Assembly (NCBI RefSeq): GCF_027497175.1 | Contig: NZ_CP114901.1 | Span: forward strand, 6,014,001-6,078,000 | Direction: 5' to 3' | Length of the DNA stretch: 64,000 bases | Origin: Verrucosispora sp. WMMD573 | GTDB taxonomy: Bacteria > Actinomycetota > Actinomycetes > Mycobacteriales > Micromonosporaceae | Part shown: in pieces, positions 18,646-30,555 of the stretch | Numbering within the stretch: position 1 is the stretch's first letter | Layout: each line of letters begins with the position of its first letter | Translations under genes and position numbers: made by a program | Notes under the pieces: model-generated | Told to the model about the DNA's origin: nothing | Database searches by the model: none | The model's input: only the letters and a program-made list of their open reading frames with translations

Positions 18646-18676
18646 ACCCTCTACTAGAGGGTTAGAGTTATGTCAA
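18646..18676 (-). promoter_or_regulatory. ftsZ promoter with perfect 7-bp palindrome over the -10 region
   Basis: On the minus strand TTGACA (18671-18676) is followed by a 17-nt spacer and TAGAGG (18648-18653). The -10 region lies inside a perfect inverted repeat, ACCCTCT-ACT-AGAGGGT (18646-18662). The -35 is a full consensus match, rare in this GC-rich window. The palindrome looks like a binding site for a dimeric regulator, or a hairpin at the start of the ftsZ mRNA. Confidence 0.7.
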
Positions 18677-18780
18677 CCACTGATCCTCTTCGGGGCAACG
18701 TAAGCGCAGCCGAGCGATGAGCCAAGGACCTCTCCGGCGTGTCGCCGGTGTAGCGAGACGGCTCACCACTGATCGGTCGC

Positions 18781-19596
18781 TCACCGGAAGGTGACCACAT
18801 CCGGCGCGCTCACGTCGATCCGGGCCGCGTCCTGGTCGAGCAGCGCGGTGGCCACCCGCGCCTTGTCCGCGCCCCGGGTCGCGTCGCCCCAGAACACCGT
18901 ACGGTCGTCAGGCAACCTCAGACTGATCCGGGCCAACCCCTCGACACGGATCTCCACCAGTTGGTCGAGCAGCTCCGGGGTGAGCGCACCGAGCACCTCC
19001 AGACCGGCCCGGGTGTCCGGGTCGTCCGGACCGGGCGTGGCCAGCCGCACCAGCGGCAGGCCGTCCGGGCGCTGCGGCACCGTCCGGAACACCACCCCGG
19101 CGGCGTCCACCACCGCGTACTGTTCCCCGCGCGGCACCACCGCCACGCCCGTCCGCTCGGTCAGCCGTACCACCAACGCGTCCGGCCAGTCCCGGGTGAC
19201 GGTGACCCGCTCCACCGGCGGCAGGGCGCCGATCCGGTCGGCCAGCGCGGCCAGGTCCACCCGGGCCAACGGCGCACCGTCCGGCACGCCCGCCGCGTCC
19301 CGCACCTGCACCGCCGTCACCAGATCGGCGCCCTCCACCCGCACCTCGCGTACGCCGAACAGGCCGGTGCCCAGCAGCGTCCACGCCACCAGCCCGGCCA
19401 CCGCGAGCACACCGCCGGCCACCGCCCAGGGCAACGCCGCACGCATCCGGCGACGCCGGGCCCGGGCCATGAACCGCCGGGTCGAGGCGGGTACCGCGTC
19501 GCTGCCGGCGCGTACCAACTGCCAGCGGCGCACGGGGCGACGCCCCGCGCCGCCGTCCACACCGGTGCCGCGCCCCCGGGCCGGACCGGGACTCAT
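18781..19596 (-). CDS. ftsQ: Cell division protein FtsQ
   Basis: A 271-residue bitopic divisome protein. The cytoplasmic N-terminus is Arg-rich (1-50). One transmembrane segment follows (about 54-75, WAVAGGVLAVAGLVAWTLLGTG), then the POTRA domain (FGVREVRVEGADLVTAVQVRDAAGV) and the FtsQ beta domain (VERVTVTRDWPDALVVRLTERTGVAVV). FtsQ links FtsL and FtsI to the divisome. It overlaps murC by 4 bp. Confidence 0.93.
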   Translation of the reverse strand: MSPGPARGRGTGVDGGAGRRPVRRWQLVRAGSDAVPASTRRFMARARRRRMRAALPWAVAGGVLAVAGLVAWTLLGTGLFGVREVRVEGADLVTAVQVRDAAGVPDGAPLARVDLAALADRIGALPPVERVTVTRDWPDALVVRLTERTGVAVVPRGEQYAVVDAAGVVFRTVPQRPDGLPLVRLATPGPDDPDTRAGLEVLGALTPELLDQLVEIRVEGLARISLRLPDDRTVFWGDATRGADKARVATALLDQDAARIDVSAPDVVTFR

Positions 19597-21143
19597 TCCG
19601 CGACGGGTGCCGCGCCGTCCACGCCGACCGCCCCGGGCACACTGCCCCCGATGCTCGTCGACCCCCCGGCCACCCCACCGGCGACGGTGCCGGTCAGCGC
19701 CGACGCACCGGCGGTACGTGCCGCCAACGCGGCCAGCAGCTCGTCACCCATGAGCGAGATCGGCGGCGCTCCCATCGTCACCACCACGTCGCCCGGCCGG
19801 GCCCGGCGGGCCACCTCGGCCGGTGCCGCCTCCCACGTGTCGACGAAGATCTTCCGCTCCGCCGGCAGCGACACCGCCTCGACCAGCGCCGTCGAGCCCT
19901 CCCCGGGGCCACGCTGCTCGCCCGGCCCGAAGACCTCCAACAGCACCAGTTCGTCGGCGATCGCCAGCGCCTCGGCGATCTCCGCCTGCAACTCCCGGGT
20001 GCGGTAGAGCCGGTAGGGCTGGAAGACGACGATCAGACGACCGTCGCCGGCCACCTCGCGCAACGTCCGCAGCGCCAGCGTCATCGAGGTCGGATGGTAG
20101 GCGTACTCGTCGTAGACCAGCACCCCGTCGACGACGCCCTTGCGCTCGAAGCGGCGGCGCACCCCCGGAAAAGCAGCGAGCGCGGCCTCCGCCGCCGGCA
20201 GCGGCAACTCCAGCAGGTACGCGGCCAGCACCGCCGAGGCGCTGTTGAGCCCCATGTGCCGGCCCGGCACCGGCAGCCGGAACTCGCCCAGCGAGCGACC
20301 GTCGATGTGGGCGAGGTAGCGCACTCCCCGCGCCGAGGAAGCCATGTCGGTCAGTCGCAGGTCGGCGTCCTCGGCCTCCCCGTAGGTGTACACCCGACGC
20401 CCCTCGGCGCGCAGCGTCGCCGCCAGCCGGCGGCCACCCGCATCGTCGGCGCAGGTGATGACGAAGCCGTCCGGGTCGGTGAGTCGGGCGAACTCGGCGA
20501 AGGTGGCCTCCAGGTTGGCCAGGTCGCCGTAGGTGTTCAGGTGGTCGGCCTCGATGTTCGTGACGATCGAGACGAACGGGCGGTAGATGAGGAAGGAGCG
20601 GTCGCTCTCGTCGGCCTCCACCACGAAGTACTCACCGGTGCCGTGGTGCGCCCCCGAACCGACCTCGGAGATCTCCCCACCGATCACGAAGGACGGATCG
20701 GCCCCGGCCTGTTGCAGCACCATCGTGACCATCGAGGTGGTGGTGGTCTTGCCGTGGGTTCCGGCGACGGCCACCGTACGACGACCGGTCATCGCGGCCG
20801 CGAGGGCCTCCGAACGGTGCAGCACCCGTAGCCCGCGGCGGCGCGCCTCGACCATCTCCAGATGGTCGGCGGGAATCGCCGAGGAGTACACGACCGTGTC
20901 GACCCGGTCGAGGTTGGCAGTCTCGTGCGTCATGTGGATCGTCCCCCCGAGCGCCCGCAGGCCGGCCAGCGACGGCCACTCACGCAGCTCGCTGCCGGAG
21001 ACCGGCAGACCCCGGGTCAAAAAGAGCCGGGCCAGCCCGCTCATGCCGACGCCACCCACCCCGATCAGGTGGATGTGGCCGAGATCCTCGGCGGTCAGCG
21101 TGCCCGCCGGGCTGAACGTGGTCAGCTCGCTCCTCGCGCTCAC
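19593..21143 (-). CDS. murC: UDP-N-acetylmuramate-L-alanine ligase MurC
   Basis: A 516-residue Mur ligase adding L-Ala to UDP-MurNAc. The N-terminal Rossmann domain begins HIHLIGVGGVGMSGLARLFL, the ATP loop is VAVAGTHGKTTTTSMVTMVLQQ, and NIEADHLNTYG and VYDEYAYHPTSM follow. The C-terminal 45 residues form an Ala/Gly/Thr-rich tail longer than usual. The GTG start overlaps the murG stop by 4 bp. Confidence 0.95.
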   Translation of the reverse strand: MSARSELTTFSPAGTLTAEDLGHIHLIGVGGVGMSGLARLFLTRGLPVSGSELREWPSLAGLRALGGTIHMTHETANLDRVDTVVYSSAIPADHLEMVEARRRGLRVLHRSEALAAAMTGRRTVAVAGTHGKTTTTSMVTMVLQQAGADPSFVIGGEISEVGSGAHHGTGEYFVVEADESDRSFLIYRPFVSIVTNIEADHLNTYGDLANLEATFAEFARLTDPDGFVITCADDAGGRRLAATLRAEGRRVYTYGEAEDADLRLTDMASSARGVRYLAHIDGRSLGEFRLPVPGRHMGLNSASAVLAAYLLELPLPAAEAALAAFPGVRRRFERKGVVDGVLVYDEYAYHPTSMTLALRTLREVAGDGRLIVVFQPYRLYRTRELQAEIAEALAIADELVLLEVFGPGEQRGPGEGSTALVEAVSLPAERKIFVDTWEAAPAEVARRARPGDVVVTMGAPPISLMGDELLAALAARTAGASALTGTVAGGVAGGSTSIGGSVPGAVGVDGAAPVAE

Positions 21144-22245
21144 CGAGTCACCGCCTCGTAGACGAAGTTGAGCAGCGCCTCGTCGCCGTCGCGCCGGCCG
21201 TAGGCCGCCGCGGCGGTACCCATCGCGTGCAGTCGCTGCGGGTCGCGGATCAGCGGGATGACCGTGCGTTCCAGCCAGTCCGGCGTCACCTCGGCGTCGT
21301 CGACGAGCAGACCGCCACCGGCCTCGACCACCGGCAGCGCGTTGCGCTTCTGCTCCTGGTTGCTGTGCGGGTAGGGCACGTAGATGGTCGGCAGCCCGAT
21401 CGCGGCGACCTCGGCGCAGGTCATCGCCCCGCCCCGGCCGAGCATCAGGTCCGCCGCCGCGTACCCGGCGTCCATGTCGGAAAGGTACGGCAGCGTCACG
21501 TACGGCACCGGCAGGTCGGTCGGGACCGACACCTGCTCGTTGCGGGCACCGATCACGTGCAGCACCTGGACGCCGTTGCGGGCCAACTCCTTCGCCGCCC
21601 CGGAGACCGCGAGGTTGATCGACCGGGCGCCCTGCGAGCCGCCGGCGACGAAGAGCACCGGCAGGTCGGGACGGAGCCCGAAGTGTGCCCGCGCGGCATT
21701 ACGCATCGCCGCCCGGTCCAGCCCGGCGATGCTACGCCGCAACGGCACGCCGACCACCCGGGCGTCGCGCAGCGACTCCGCCTGCGCCGGCTGGTGCGGG
21801 AAGCCGACGGCGACGTGCTTGGTGAACTTCATGCCCAACCGGTTGGCAACCCCCGGGGGCACGTTCACCTCGTGGATCACGATGGGCAGCTCCCGCCGCC
21901 AGGCGGCCAGATAGGCCGGCACCGAGACGTACCCACCGAAGCCGACCACCACGTCGGCGCGTACCTCGTCGATGACCTTGCCCGCCGCGCGGGCCGCGGT
22001 CCACATCCGCCCCGGGGTACGGACCAGATTCATATTTATCGAGCGGGGCAGCTGGTAGGCCGGGATGTTCCGCAGGTCGTACCCGGCCGGCGGGATCAGC
22101 TCGTTCTCCAGGCCCTTCGGTGTGCCGAGACAGGTTATCCGGACGCCGGGGTCGTGCCGGCGCAGGCAGTCGGCGAAGGCGAGCAACGGGTAGATGTGCC
22201 CCCCGGTGCCACCTCCTGCGAGCACCACCGAACGCAGCGGACCCA

Positions 22246-22246
<1 letters not shown>
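21140..22246 (-). CDS. murG: Lipid II-forming GlcNAc transferase MurG
   Basis: A 368-residue GT28 glycosyltransferase at the inner face of the membrane that adds GlcNAc to lipid I. The first glycine loop is SVVLAGGGTGGHIYPLLAFAD. Also visible are VVGFGGYVSVPAYLAAW, PIVIHEVNVPPGVANRLG, VAGGSQGARSINLAV and LMLGRGGAMTCAEVAAIGLPTIYVPYPHSNQEQKRNA. I prefer ATG 22246, which shares one base with the ftsW stop (TGATG) and has GAGGAG upstream. Confidence 0.95.
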
Positions 22247-24060
<1,814 letters not shown>

Positions 24061-24073
24061 TTGCCCCCAAGGG

Positions 24074-24134
24074 GTTGATCATGAAGTTGTTGCCACGCCA
24101 CGCCGGAAAGGGCGGCAACAACTTCATGATCAAC
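24074..24134. repeat. Perfect 21-bp inverted repeat between mraY and ftsW
   Basis: GTTGATCATGAAGTTGTTGCC at 24074-24094 is exactly complementary in reverse to 24114-24134, with a 19-nt loop. The arms are much more AT-rich than the surroundings. There is no U-tract, so it is not a typical intrinsic terminator. It occupies the place where murD usually lies. Confidence 0.85.
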
Positions 24135-24175
24135 GTGACTGTGCCGTCCGAAGGGGCGGCCCGAAGGGGGGTGGG

Positions 24176-25309
24176 TCAGCCCATGTTGGCGAGGAAGTCG
24201 CTGTAGAAGAGGCCGAGGGCGATGGCCACGCCGATGCCGGCGATGATCCAGAAGCGGACCACGATGTTGACCTCGCTCCAGCCGGCCAACTCGAAGTGGT
24301 GCTGCAACGGCGACATCCGGAACACCCGCTTGCCGGTGGTCTTGAAGGAGATGATCTGGATCACCACCGACATCGTAATGATCACGAACAGGCCACCGAT
24401 GATCAGCAGGAGCAGGATCGTACGGGTCGACATCGCCATCCCGGCGATCAGGCCACCGAGGCCGAGCGCTCCGGTGTCGCCCATGAAGATCCGGGCCGGC
24501 GAGGTGTTCCACCACAGGAAGCCGACGCAGGCACCGGCCGCCGCCCCGGCGATCAGCGCGATCTCCAGCGGGTCCCGGACCGTGTAGCAGTAGTTGTCCG
24601 GGTTCGCGGTGTACGCCGGGTCGGCGCACCAGTGCCGGTACTGCCAGAAGGCGATCACCGCGTACGCGCCGAGCACCATCACCGAAGCGCCCGTGGCCAG
24701 CCCGTCGAGGCCGTCGGTGAGGTTGACGCCGTTGGTCGCCGCCATCACCACGAAGATGAAGATGATCACCGCGCCGATCTTGGTGACGTCCAGCGCCGGG
24801 ATGTCCCGGATGAAGCTGAGCGTGGTGCTGCCGACCGTCTCGGTGTTGGTCACCGCGCCGGTGGCGTCGGTCATGGTGGACGGGAACCAGAGCGCGACGA
24901 CCCCGAACACCGCGCCGACCAGGATCTGCCCGAGCAGCTTTCCCCGCGCGCTCAGGCCACCGCTGTGCCGCTTGCGCACCTTCAGGAAGTCGTCGATGAA
25001 GCCGACCGCGCCGCAGAAGACCATCAGCCCGAGCAGCACCAGCGCCGTGATGGTCGGCTCGACCTGGGCGATCTGCGCGTCGGGCAGCGTGGTCAGGGCG
25101 AGGTGGCCGGCCACGTACGCGATGACCGTGGCCAGGATGAACACCACGCCGCCCATCGTCGGCGTGCCCTTCTTGCCCTGGTGCATCTGCGGGCCCTCGG
25201 CCCGGATGGGCTGGCCGGCCTTGAGCCGGGTGAAAACCCGGATCGCGATCGGGGTGCAGAACAGCGAGACGAGGAAGGCCACCCCGATGGCCACGATGAC
25301 CGCCCTCAC
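24176..25309 (-). CDS. mraY: Phospho-N-acetylmuramoyl-pentapeptide transferase MraY
   Basis: A 377-residue integral membrane enzyme that makes lipid I from UDP-MurNAc-pentapeptide and undecaprenyl phosphate. About ten helices are visible. Signatures are [20 protein letters not shown], the Asp-rich [41 protein letters not shown] and [21 protein letters not shown]. The frame extends to 25390, but GTG 25309 overlaps the murF stop by 4 bp and gives the expected N-terminus. Confidence 0.96.
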   Translation of the reverse strand: MRAVIVAIGVAFLVSLFCTPIAIRVFTRLKAGQPIRAEGPQMHQGKKGTPTMGGVVFILATVIAYVAGHLALTTLPDAQIAQVEPTITALVLLGLMVFCGAVGFIDDFLKVRKRHSGGLSARGKLLGQILVGAVFGVVALWFPSTMTDATGAVTNTETVGSTTLSFIRDIPALDVTKIGAVIIFIFVVMAATNGVNLTDGLDGLATGASVMVLGAYAVIAFWQYRHWCADPAYTANPDNYCYTVRDPLEIALIAGAAAGACVGFLWWNTSPARIFMGDTGALGLGGLIAGMAMSTRTILLLLIIGGLFVIITMSVVIQIISFKTTGKRVFRMSPLQHHFELAGWSEVNIVVRFWIIAGIGVAIALGLFYSDFLANMG

Positions 25310-26733
25310 GCGGCGCCACCCCCGGCCGACGCCGACGTACCCGTACCGCCTCCGGCGGCCTCGACGCGCAGCGCGTCGGCCACCTCCCACGTCCGGTACC
25401 GGGAGCCCTTCACCAGGACGACGTCGCCCGGCCGTAGCTCGCTGCGCAGCACCTCGACGGCCGCCGCCTGATCGGTGAGCAGCACCGACTCTCCTCCCCA
25501 GTCACCTACCGATGTCGCCCCGTGATGGATCGGCGCCGCCGCCTCGCCGACCACGAGCAACCGGTCCACACCCAGCTCGGCCGCGAGTCGGCCCACCTCG
25601 GCATGTCCCTGCGCCTCGAACTCGCCCAGCTCGGCCATGTAGCCGAGCACCGCGACGGTACGCCGCCCCGCGCCGATGCCGCCCAGCGCCCGCAGCGCCA
25701 CCGCCATCGACGCCGGGTTGGCGTTGTACGAGTCGTCGATCACGGTTATCCCGTCGGTGCGCTCGAAGACATCCATCCGACGGGTGGAAACCAGCCCGAG
25801 CGCGCCCAGCGCGGTGGCCAGCTCGGCCAGCGGCATCCCCAGTTCCCGCGCCACGGCCGCCGCGGCCAGGCTGTTCCAGACCTGGTGCCGGCCGGTGAGT
25901 CCGAGTCGTACCGGCGCACTGCCCTCCGGCGTGACCAGGGTGTACGCGGGTCGTCCCCGCTCGTCCAGCCTCACGTCCACGGCCCGCACATCGGCGTTCG
26001 CCGACTCGCCGTAGCGGATCACCCGGGCCACCGTCCGGGCGGCCATGGCATCGACCAGCGGATCGTCGGCGTTCAACACCGCCAGACCGTCGGCCGGCAG
26101 CGCCTCGACCAGCTCGCCCTTGGCCAGGGCGATGTTCTCCTGCGACCCGAACTCGCCGATGTGCGACACCCCGACGTTGAGCACCACGGAGATGCGCGGC
26201 GGCGCGACCTCGCAGAGATACCGCACGTGGCCGATGCCCCGGGCGCCCTTCTCCATCACCAGATACCTGGTGGTCGGTCCGGCCTGCAACGCCGTGTACG
26301 GGTGGCCCAGCTCGTTGTTGAACGACCCGGGCGGCGCCACCGTCTCCCCGAGCCGCGCGGTCAGCTGGGCGATCAGGTCCTTGGTGGTGGTCTTGCCGGA
26401 GGAGCCGGTCAACCCGATCACGGTGAGCCCGGGCAGCCGGTCCACCACCACACGGGCCAGCCGGCCCATCGCGGCCAACGGGTCGGCGACGACGATCATC
26501 GGCACCCCGGGCACCTCGCGGGTACCCATGACCACCACCGCGCCGGACGCCACCGCCGCGGCGGCGAAGTCGTGGCCGTCCACCTTCTCCCCGTCGAAGG
26601 CGACGAAGAGCCCACCGGGGGTGACCTTGCGGGAGTCGAACTCCACGCTGCCGGTGACCTGCGCGGTGAGATCGGCGGCCACCAGCCGACCGTCGACCGC
26701 CGAGGCCACCTCGGCCAGGCTGAGCGTGATCAC
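25306..26733 (-). CDS. murF: UDP-MurNAc-tripeptide-D-Ala-D-Ala ligase MurF
   Basis: A 475-residue Mur ligase that adds D-Ala-D-Ala. N-terminal [18 protein letters not shown] loop [35 protein letters not shown] and [20 protein letters not shown] are diagnostic. It overlaps both murE (4 bp) and mraY (4 bp). The last 20 residues are a Gly/Ala/Ser tail. Confidence 0.95.
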   Translation of the reverse strand: MITLSLAEVASAVDGRLVAADLTAQVTGSVEFDSRKVTPGGLFVAFDGEKVDGHDFAAAAVASGAVVVMGTREVPGVPMIVVADPLAAMGRLARVVVDRLPGLTVIGLTGSSGKTTTKDLIAQLTARLGETVAPPGSFNNELGHPYTALQAGPTTRYLVMEKGARGIGHVRYLCEVAPPRISVVLNVGVSHIGEFGSQENIALAKGELVEALPADGLAVLNADDPLVDAMAARTVARVIRYGESANADVRAVDVRLDERGRPAYTLVTPEGSAPVRLGLTGRHQVWNSLAAAAVARELGMPLAELATALGALGLVSTRRMDVFERTDGITVIDDSYNANPASMAVALRALGGIGAGRRTVAVLGYMAELGEFEAQGHAEVGRLAAELGVDRLLVVGEAAAPIHHGATSVGDWGGESVLLTDQAAAVEVLRSELRPGDVVLVKGSRYRTWEVADALRVEAAGGGTGTSASAGGGAA

Positions 26734-28310
26734 TGGCCCTCCAGATCCCCGAAGCGGCCCCGCAGCGCGTCGGCAAGCTCGGTCCGGTCGTCGAACGGGT
26801 ACACCTCGCCGGCGATCTCCTGGCCCCGCTCGTGCCCCTTGCCGAGCAGGGCGACCACGTCGCCCGGCGTCGCCAGCCGCACCGCCTCGTCGATCGCCGC
26901 CCGGCGGCCACCGACCTCGATCACCTTGGCCGACGCGTCGGCCCGGCGCGTACCGCCGAGCACCTCGGCGCGGATCGCCGCCGGATCCTCGGTGCGGGGG
27001 TTGTCGTCGGTCACCACCACCACGTCGGCGCCGGCCGCGGCGGCGGCGCCCATCGCCGGCCGCTTGGCCCGGTCCCGGTCACCACCGGCCCCGATGACGC
27101 AGATCAGCCGGCCGGTGCTGAGTTCCCGCAGCGCGGCCAGCGCGGCCACCACGGCGTCGGTCTTGTGCGCGTAGTCGACCACCCCGCGCACCCTGCCGGC
27201 CACGCCCACCGACTCCAGCCGCCCGGGTACGCCGCCGCACGCGGCCACACCCTCGGCGGCGGTAACCGGGTCGACCCCGGCGGCCACCAGGCTGGCGATG
27301 GCCAGCAGGGCGTTGGACACGTTGTGCCGGCCGGGCAGCGCCACCCGGGCGAGCAGGGTCAGCCCGTCCGGGCCGTGCGCGGTGAACCGCTGCGCGTACC
27401 CCTCACCGGTCTGCTCGTCGGCCCACCAGGTGGCGGCCTGGTCCCCGAGCGCGGAGAAGCTGACCGTGCCCGGCTTGAACAGCGCCTTCAGCGCCGGGTC
27501 GTCGTGGTTGAGCACCTCGACCGCGCACCGGCCGTCGAACAGCCGGGCCTTGGCGGCGAAGTAGTCCTCGGCGTCGGCGTGGAAGTCCAGGTGGTCGGAG
27601 CCGAAGTTGGTCCAGCCGCCGACGGTGAACCGCACCCCACCGACCCGGCCCATCGCCAGGGCGTGGCTGGAGACCTCCATGACCACCGCGGTCACGCCAC
27701 GCTCGACGGCGGCGGCCAGCATGGCGTGCAGGTCGGTGGCCTCGGGCGTGGTCCGCACGCTGTCGATCACCAGATCGCCGAGGCGGGTCTCCACGGTGCC
27801 GATCAGGCCGGTGGTGTGGCCGGCCGCGCGCAGCCCCGACTCGACCAGGTACGCGGTGGAGGTCTTGCCGGCGGTGCCGGTCACCCCGATCACGGTCAGT
27901 GCTGCCGTCGGATCGCCGTACACGGCCGAGGCGAGCGTGCCGAGCACCGCGCGGGGGTCGGCCACGACCAGGGTCGGCAACCCGCTGTCGGCGGCTCGCT
28001 CGGCACCGGCCGGATCGGTGAGCATCGCGACCGCGCCGGCGCTCGCCGCCTCGGCGGCGAACTCCGCTCCGTGCCGTCGGGCGCCGGGCAGGGCCGCGTA
28101 CAGATCGCCGGGGCGGACCTCGCCGCTGGCGTGGGTCACCCCGGTCACCACCGGGTCGGCACTTGTCGGGGACGCCACGGCGAGCCGGGCGGCCAGGTCA
28201 CCGAGCCGGATCCCGGTCACGGAACGGGGACGAGGATTGCCGCGCACGGCGTCAGACCCTACCCGGTCGCTCGGTCCGGGCCGCACGGCGCGCCTGAATC
28301 TCCGTCTCAT
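26730..28310 (-). CDS. murE: UDP-MurNAc-L-Ala-D-Glu-diaminopimelate ligase MurE
   Basis: A Mur ligase adding the third residue of the stem peptide. The ATP loop is VIGVTGTAGKTSTAYLVESGL; SSHALAMGRV and TNFGSDHLDFH follow, and the DNPR motif (TDDNPRTEDP) marks specificity for meso-diaminopimelate. The ATG at 28310 has no good ribosome binding site. A GTG at 28247 (codon 22), 8 nt after TAGGGT, is a credible alternative start and could give an internal leaderless transcript. Confidence 0.93.
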   Translation of the reverse strand: MRRRFRRAVRPGPSDRVGSDAVRGNPRPRSVTGIRLGDLAARLAVASPTSADPVVTGVTHASGEVRPGDLYAALPGARRHGAEFAAEAASAGAVAMLTDPAGAERAADSGLPTLVVADPRAVLGTLASAVYGDPTAALTVIGVTGTAGKTSTAYLVESGLRAAGHTTGLIGTVETRLGDLVIDSVRTTPEATDLHAMLAAAVERGVTAVVMEVSSHALAMGRVGGVRFTVGGWTNFGSDHLDFHADAEDYFAAKARLFDGRCAVEVLNHDDPALKALFKPGTVSFSALGDQAATWWADEQTGEGYAQRFTAHGPDGLTLLARVALPGRHNVSNALLAIASLVAAGVDPVTAAEGVAACGGVPGRLESVGVAGRVRGVVDYAHKTDAVVAALAALRELSTGRLICVIGAGGDRDRAKRPAMGAAAAAGADVVVVTDDNPRTEDPAAIRAEVLGGTRRADASAKVIEVGGRRAAIDEAVRLATPGDVVALLGKGHERGQEIAGEVYPFDDRTELADALRGRFGDLEGQ

Positions 28311-28332
28311 GGAGTCGAACCGCAGGTAGCGG

Positions 28333-30552
28333 CTACGGGAAAACGCTGAACGTCGGCGCCGGTTCGGTCGACGGCGGTACCCGGAAGTGGCGCAGGGTGA
28401 AGGTCATCATGTCCCGGAAGGCCGGTGCCGAGATCTGGCCACCACCGCCGCTCGGGCTGTGCACGAAAACCGCGATCACGTAGCGCGGATTCTCCGCCGG
28501 TGCCATCCCGATGAACGAGGCGACCTCGCCGGGCTGCTTCTTGCCGCCGACCAGCCGCCAGCCGGTGCCGGTCTTGCCGGCGACCCGGTAGCCCGGGACC
28601 GCGGCGGCCAGGCCGGTGGCGTCGTCGACCGTGGTGACCGCTTCCATGATCGTACGCAGCGCGACGGCGTTGTCCGGGCTGAGCACCTGTCGGGTCTCCG
28701 GCGCCGGCGCGGGGGTCCGTTTCCCGTTCGGCGCGATCGTCTCCTTGAGCAGGTGCGGCTGGATGTAGGTGCCGTCGTTGGCGATCGCGGCGTAGGCGGC
28801 GGCCATCTGCAACGGCGTGGCGTCCACGCTGTGCCCGATCGGCACCGACCCGTGCGACGACCCGCTCCACTCCTCTACCGGCAGCAGCCGCCCGCTCGCC
28901 TCACCGGGCATCCCGACCTCGGTCGGCTTGCCCAGACCGAAGCGCCGCTGGTAGTCGAGCAGCCGTTCCGGGCCGAGCTTGTCGGCGATCTGAATGGTGC
29001 CGACGTTCGAGGAGTACGCCATCATGCCGGCCACGCTCATCCGCCGCCCGTTCGCCTGGTGGGTGTCGCGGAACCAGGTGTCGCCCTTGCGGATGGCGTT
29101 GGCCACCGGGAACGAGGTGTCCCGGGTGATGACGCCTTCCTGTAGCGCGGCACCGAACGTGATCGGCTTGTGCACCGAGCCCGGGTCGACGATGAAGCTG
29201 GTGGCCGCGTCCTCCCGGTCGGTCGGCTCGCTCGGGAAGGGCCTCGCCGCGTTGTAGGTGGGGTGGCTGGCCTGCGCCAGCACCTCGCCGGTACGCGCGT
29301 CCAGCACCACGGCGGCACCGGTGCTGCCCTGCACCTGCTGCATCTGCTCGCTGAGGATGCGCTGCACCATGTACTGCAGGTCGCGGTCGATGGTGAGCAC
29401 CACCGAACTGCCCGGCTTGGCCTTCGTGGTGCTGCTGTAGCCGCCGGGGATGGGAGCGGCCAGGTCGCCGAGGCCGATCTCGAAGACCCGCTGCCCGTCC
29501 TCGCCGTGCAGCAGGTCGTCGAAGCGCGCCTCCAGGCCCTCCAGGCCGACCATGTCCGGGCTGGTGAAACCGATCAGGTTGGCGGCGAGATCCCCGCCGG
29601 GCACCTCGCGCCGCTCGTCGCGGTGGGTGGCGATGCCGGACAGCTTGAGCGCCATGATCTCCTTGGCACGGTCGATGTCCACGCCCCGGGCCAGGTACTC
29701 GAACTGTGAATCGACGCCGCTGATCCGCTTGCGGGGCTTCATCTTCTCGGCCAGCTCGGAGGCCGGGATGCCCAGCAGCGGGGAGAGCGCCGCCGCGGTC
29801 GCCGTGATGTCCTCGATCCGGGTCGGGTCGGCGTAGACGTACCGGGCCTCGACGCTGTGCGCCAGGGCGGCCTCGCCGGAGCGGTCGTAGATGGCGCCCC
29901 GCGGCGCGGGCAGCGGCACGGTGGTGATGCGGTCGGCGAGCCCGCCGTCGGCGTACGCCGGGGTGTCGACCGCCTGGAGCACGACCAGCCGCACCCCGAC
30001 GGCGACGAAGAGGGCCAGGGTCAACGCCGTACCCAGTCGCAGCCGGCGCCCCGGGTCGGCCAGCCGGGGCGGTCGGGGCCGCTTGCGTGCCGGCCGGCGC
30101 GGCGGCGTGCCGTCCCCGCGACGCGGTTGCGTGCCAGCCACCCGTCGCCGGGAGGCGGTGACCCGAGGTTCGTCGCGCGGGGTGCGGTCGGTGACGGTAC
30201 GGGTCACCGTGGCGCGAGCGACGCCACCGTCCCGGCGGGCCGCGCCGCCCGCCCGGCCGGCCGCCCGACCGGCGGTTCCTCGGCCGCCGTCGAGGACCTG
30301 GAGGGCCGGCCGGAACGGGTCCTGCGACCGGTTGCTGCGCGGAGTGCGCCGCTGCTCCGCGCGTCCGGTGCCGGAGGACGCAGCGCCTTCCCGGATGGAG
30401 CGGCCCCGGGGGGTGTAGGCGCGGGCATCGGAGATGCCGCCGATACCCGGCTCCGCCGGGTGGGGCGGCACGCCCCGCTGCCCGGCGCCACGCGACGAAC
30501 CGCGCCGGGAGCCTTCGGCGTCCCGGCGCGGTTCCTCCGACCTCGGTGGCAC
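28333..30552 (-). CDS. ftsI: Septal peptidoglycan transpeptidase FtsI (class B PBP)
   Basis: A 739-residue class B penicillin-binding protein. The cytoplasmic N-terminus (1-170) is long, Arg/Pro/Gly-rich and disordered. One transmembrane helix lies at about 172-192. The PBP dimerisation region starts near APRGAIYDRSG. The transpeptidase has the three expected motifs: SVHK (Ser459), SSN (514-516) and KTG (660-662). The catalytic tetrad reads S-V-H-K, with the two middle residues less common than T-x. The gene follows ftsL by 3 bp. Confidence 0.94.
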   Translation of the reverse strand: MPPRSEEPRRDAEGSRRGSSRGAGQRGVPPHPAEPGIGGISDARAYTPRGRSIREGAASSGTGRAEQRRTPRSNRSQDPFRPALQVLDGGRGTAGRAAGRAGGAARRDGGVARATVTRTVTDRTPRDEPRVTASRRRVAGTQPRRGDGTPPRRPARKRPRPPRLADPGRRLRLGTALTLALFVAVGVRLVVLQAVDTPAYADGGLADRITTVPLPAPRGAIYDRSGEAALAHSVEARYVYADPTRIEDITATAAALSPLLGIPASELAEKMKPRKRISGVDSQFEYLARGVDIDRAKEIMALKLSGIATHRDERREVPGGDLAANLIGFTSPDMVGLEGLEARFDDLLHGEDGQRVFEIGLGDLAAPIPGGYSSTTKAKPGSSVVLTIDRDLQYMVQRILSEQMQQVQGSTGAAVVLDARTGEVLAQASHPTYNAARPFPSEPTDREDAATSFIVDPGSVHKPITFGAALQEGVITRDTSFPVANAIRKGDTWFRDTHQANGRRMSVAGMMAYSSNVGTIQIADKLGPERLLDYQRRFGLGKPTEVGMPGEASGRLLPVEEWSGSSHGSVPIGHSVDATPLQMAAAYAAIANDGTYIQPHLLKETIAPNGKRTPAPAPETRQVLSPDNAVALRTIMEAVTTVDDATGLAAAVPGYRVAGKTGTGWRLVGGKKQPGEVASFIGMAPAENPRYVIAVFVHSPSGGGGQISAPAFRDMMTFTLRHFRVPPSTEPAPTFSVFP

Positions 30553-30555
30553 GGC

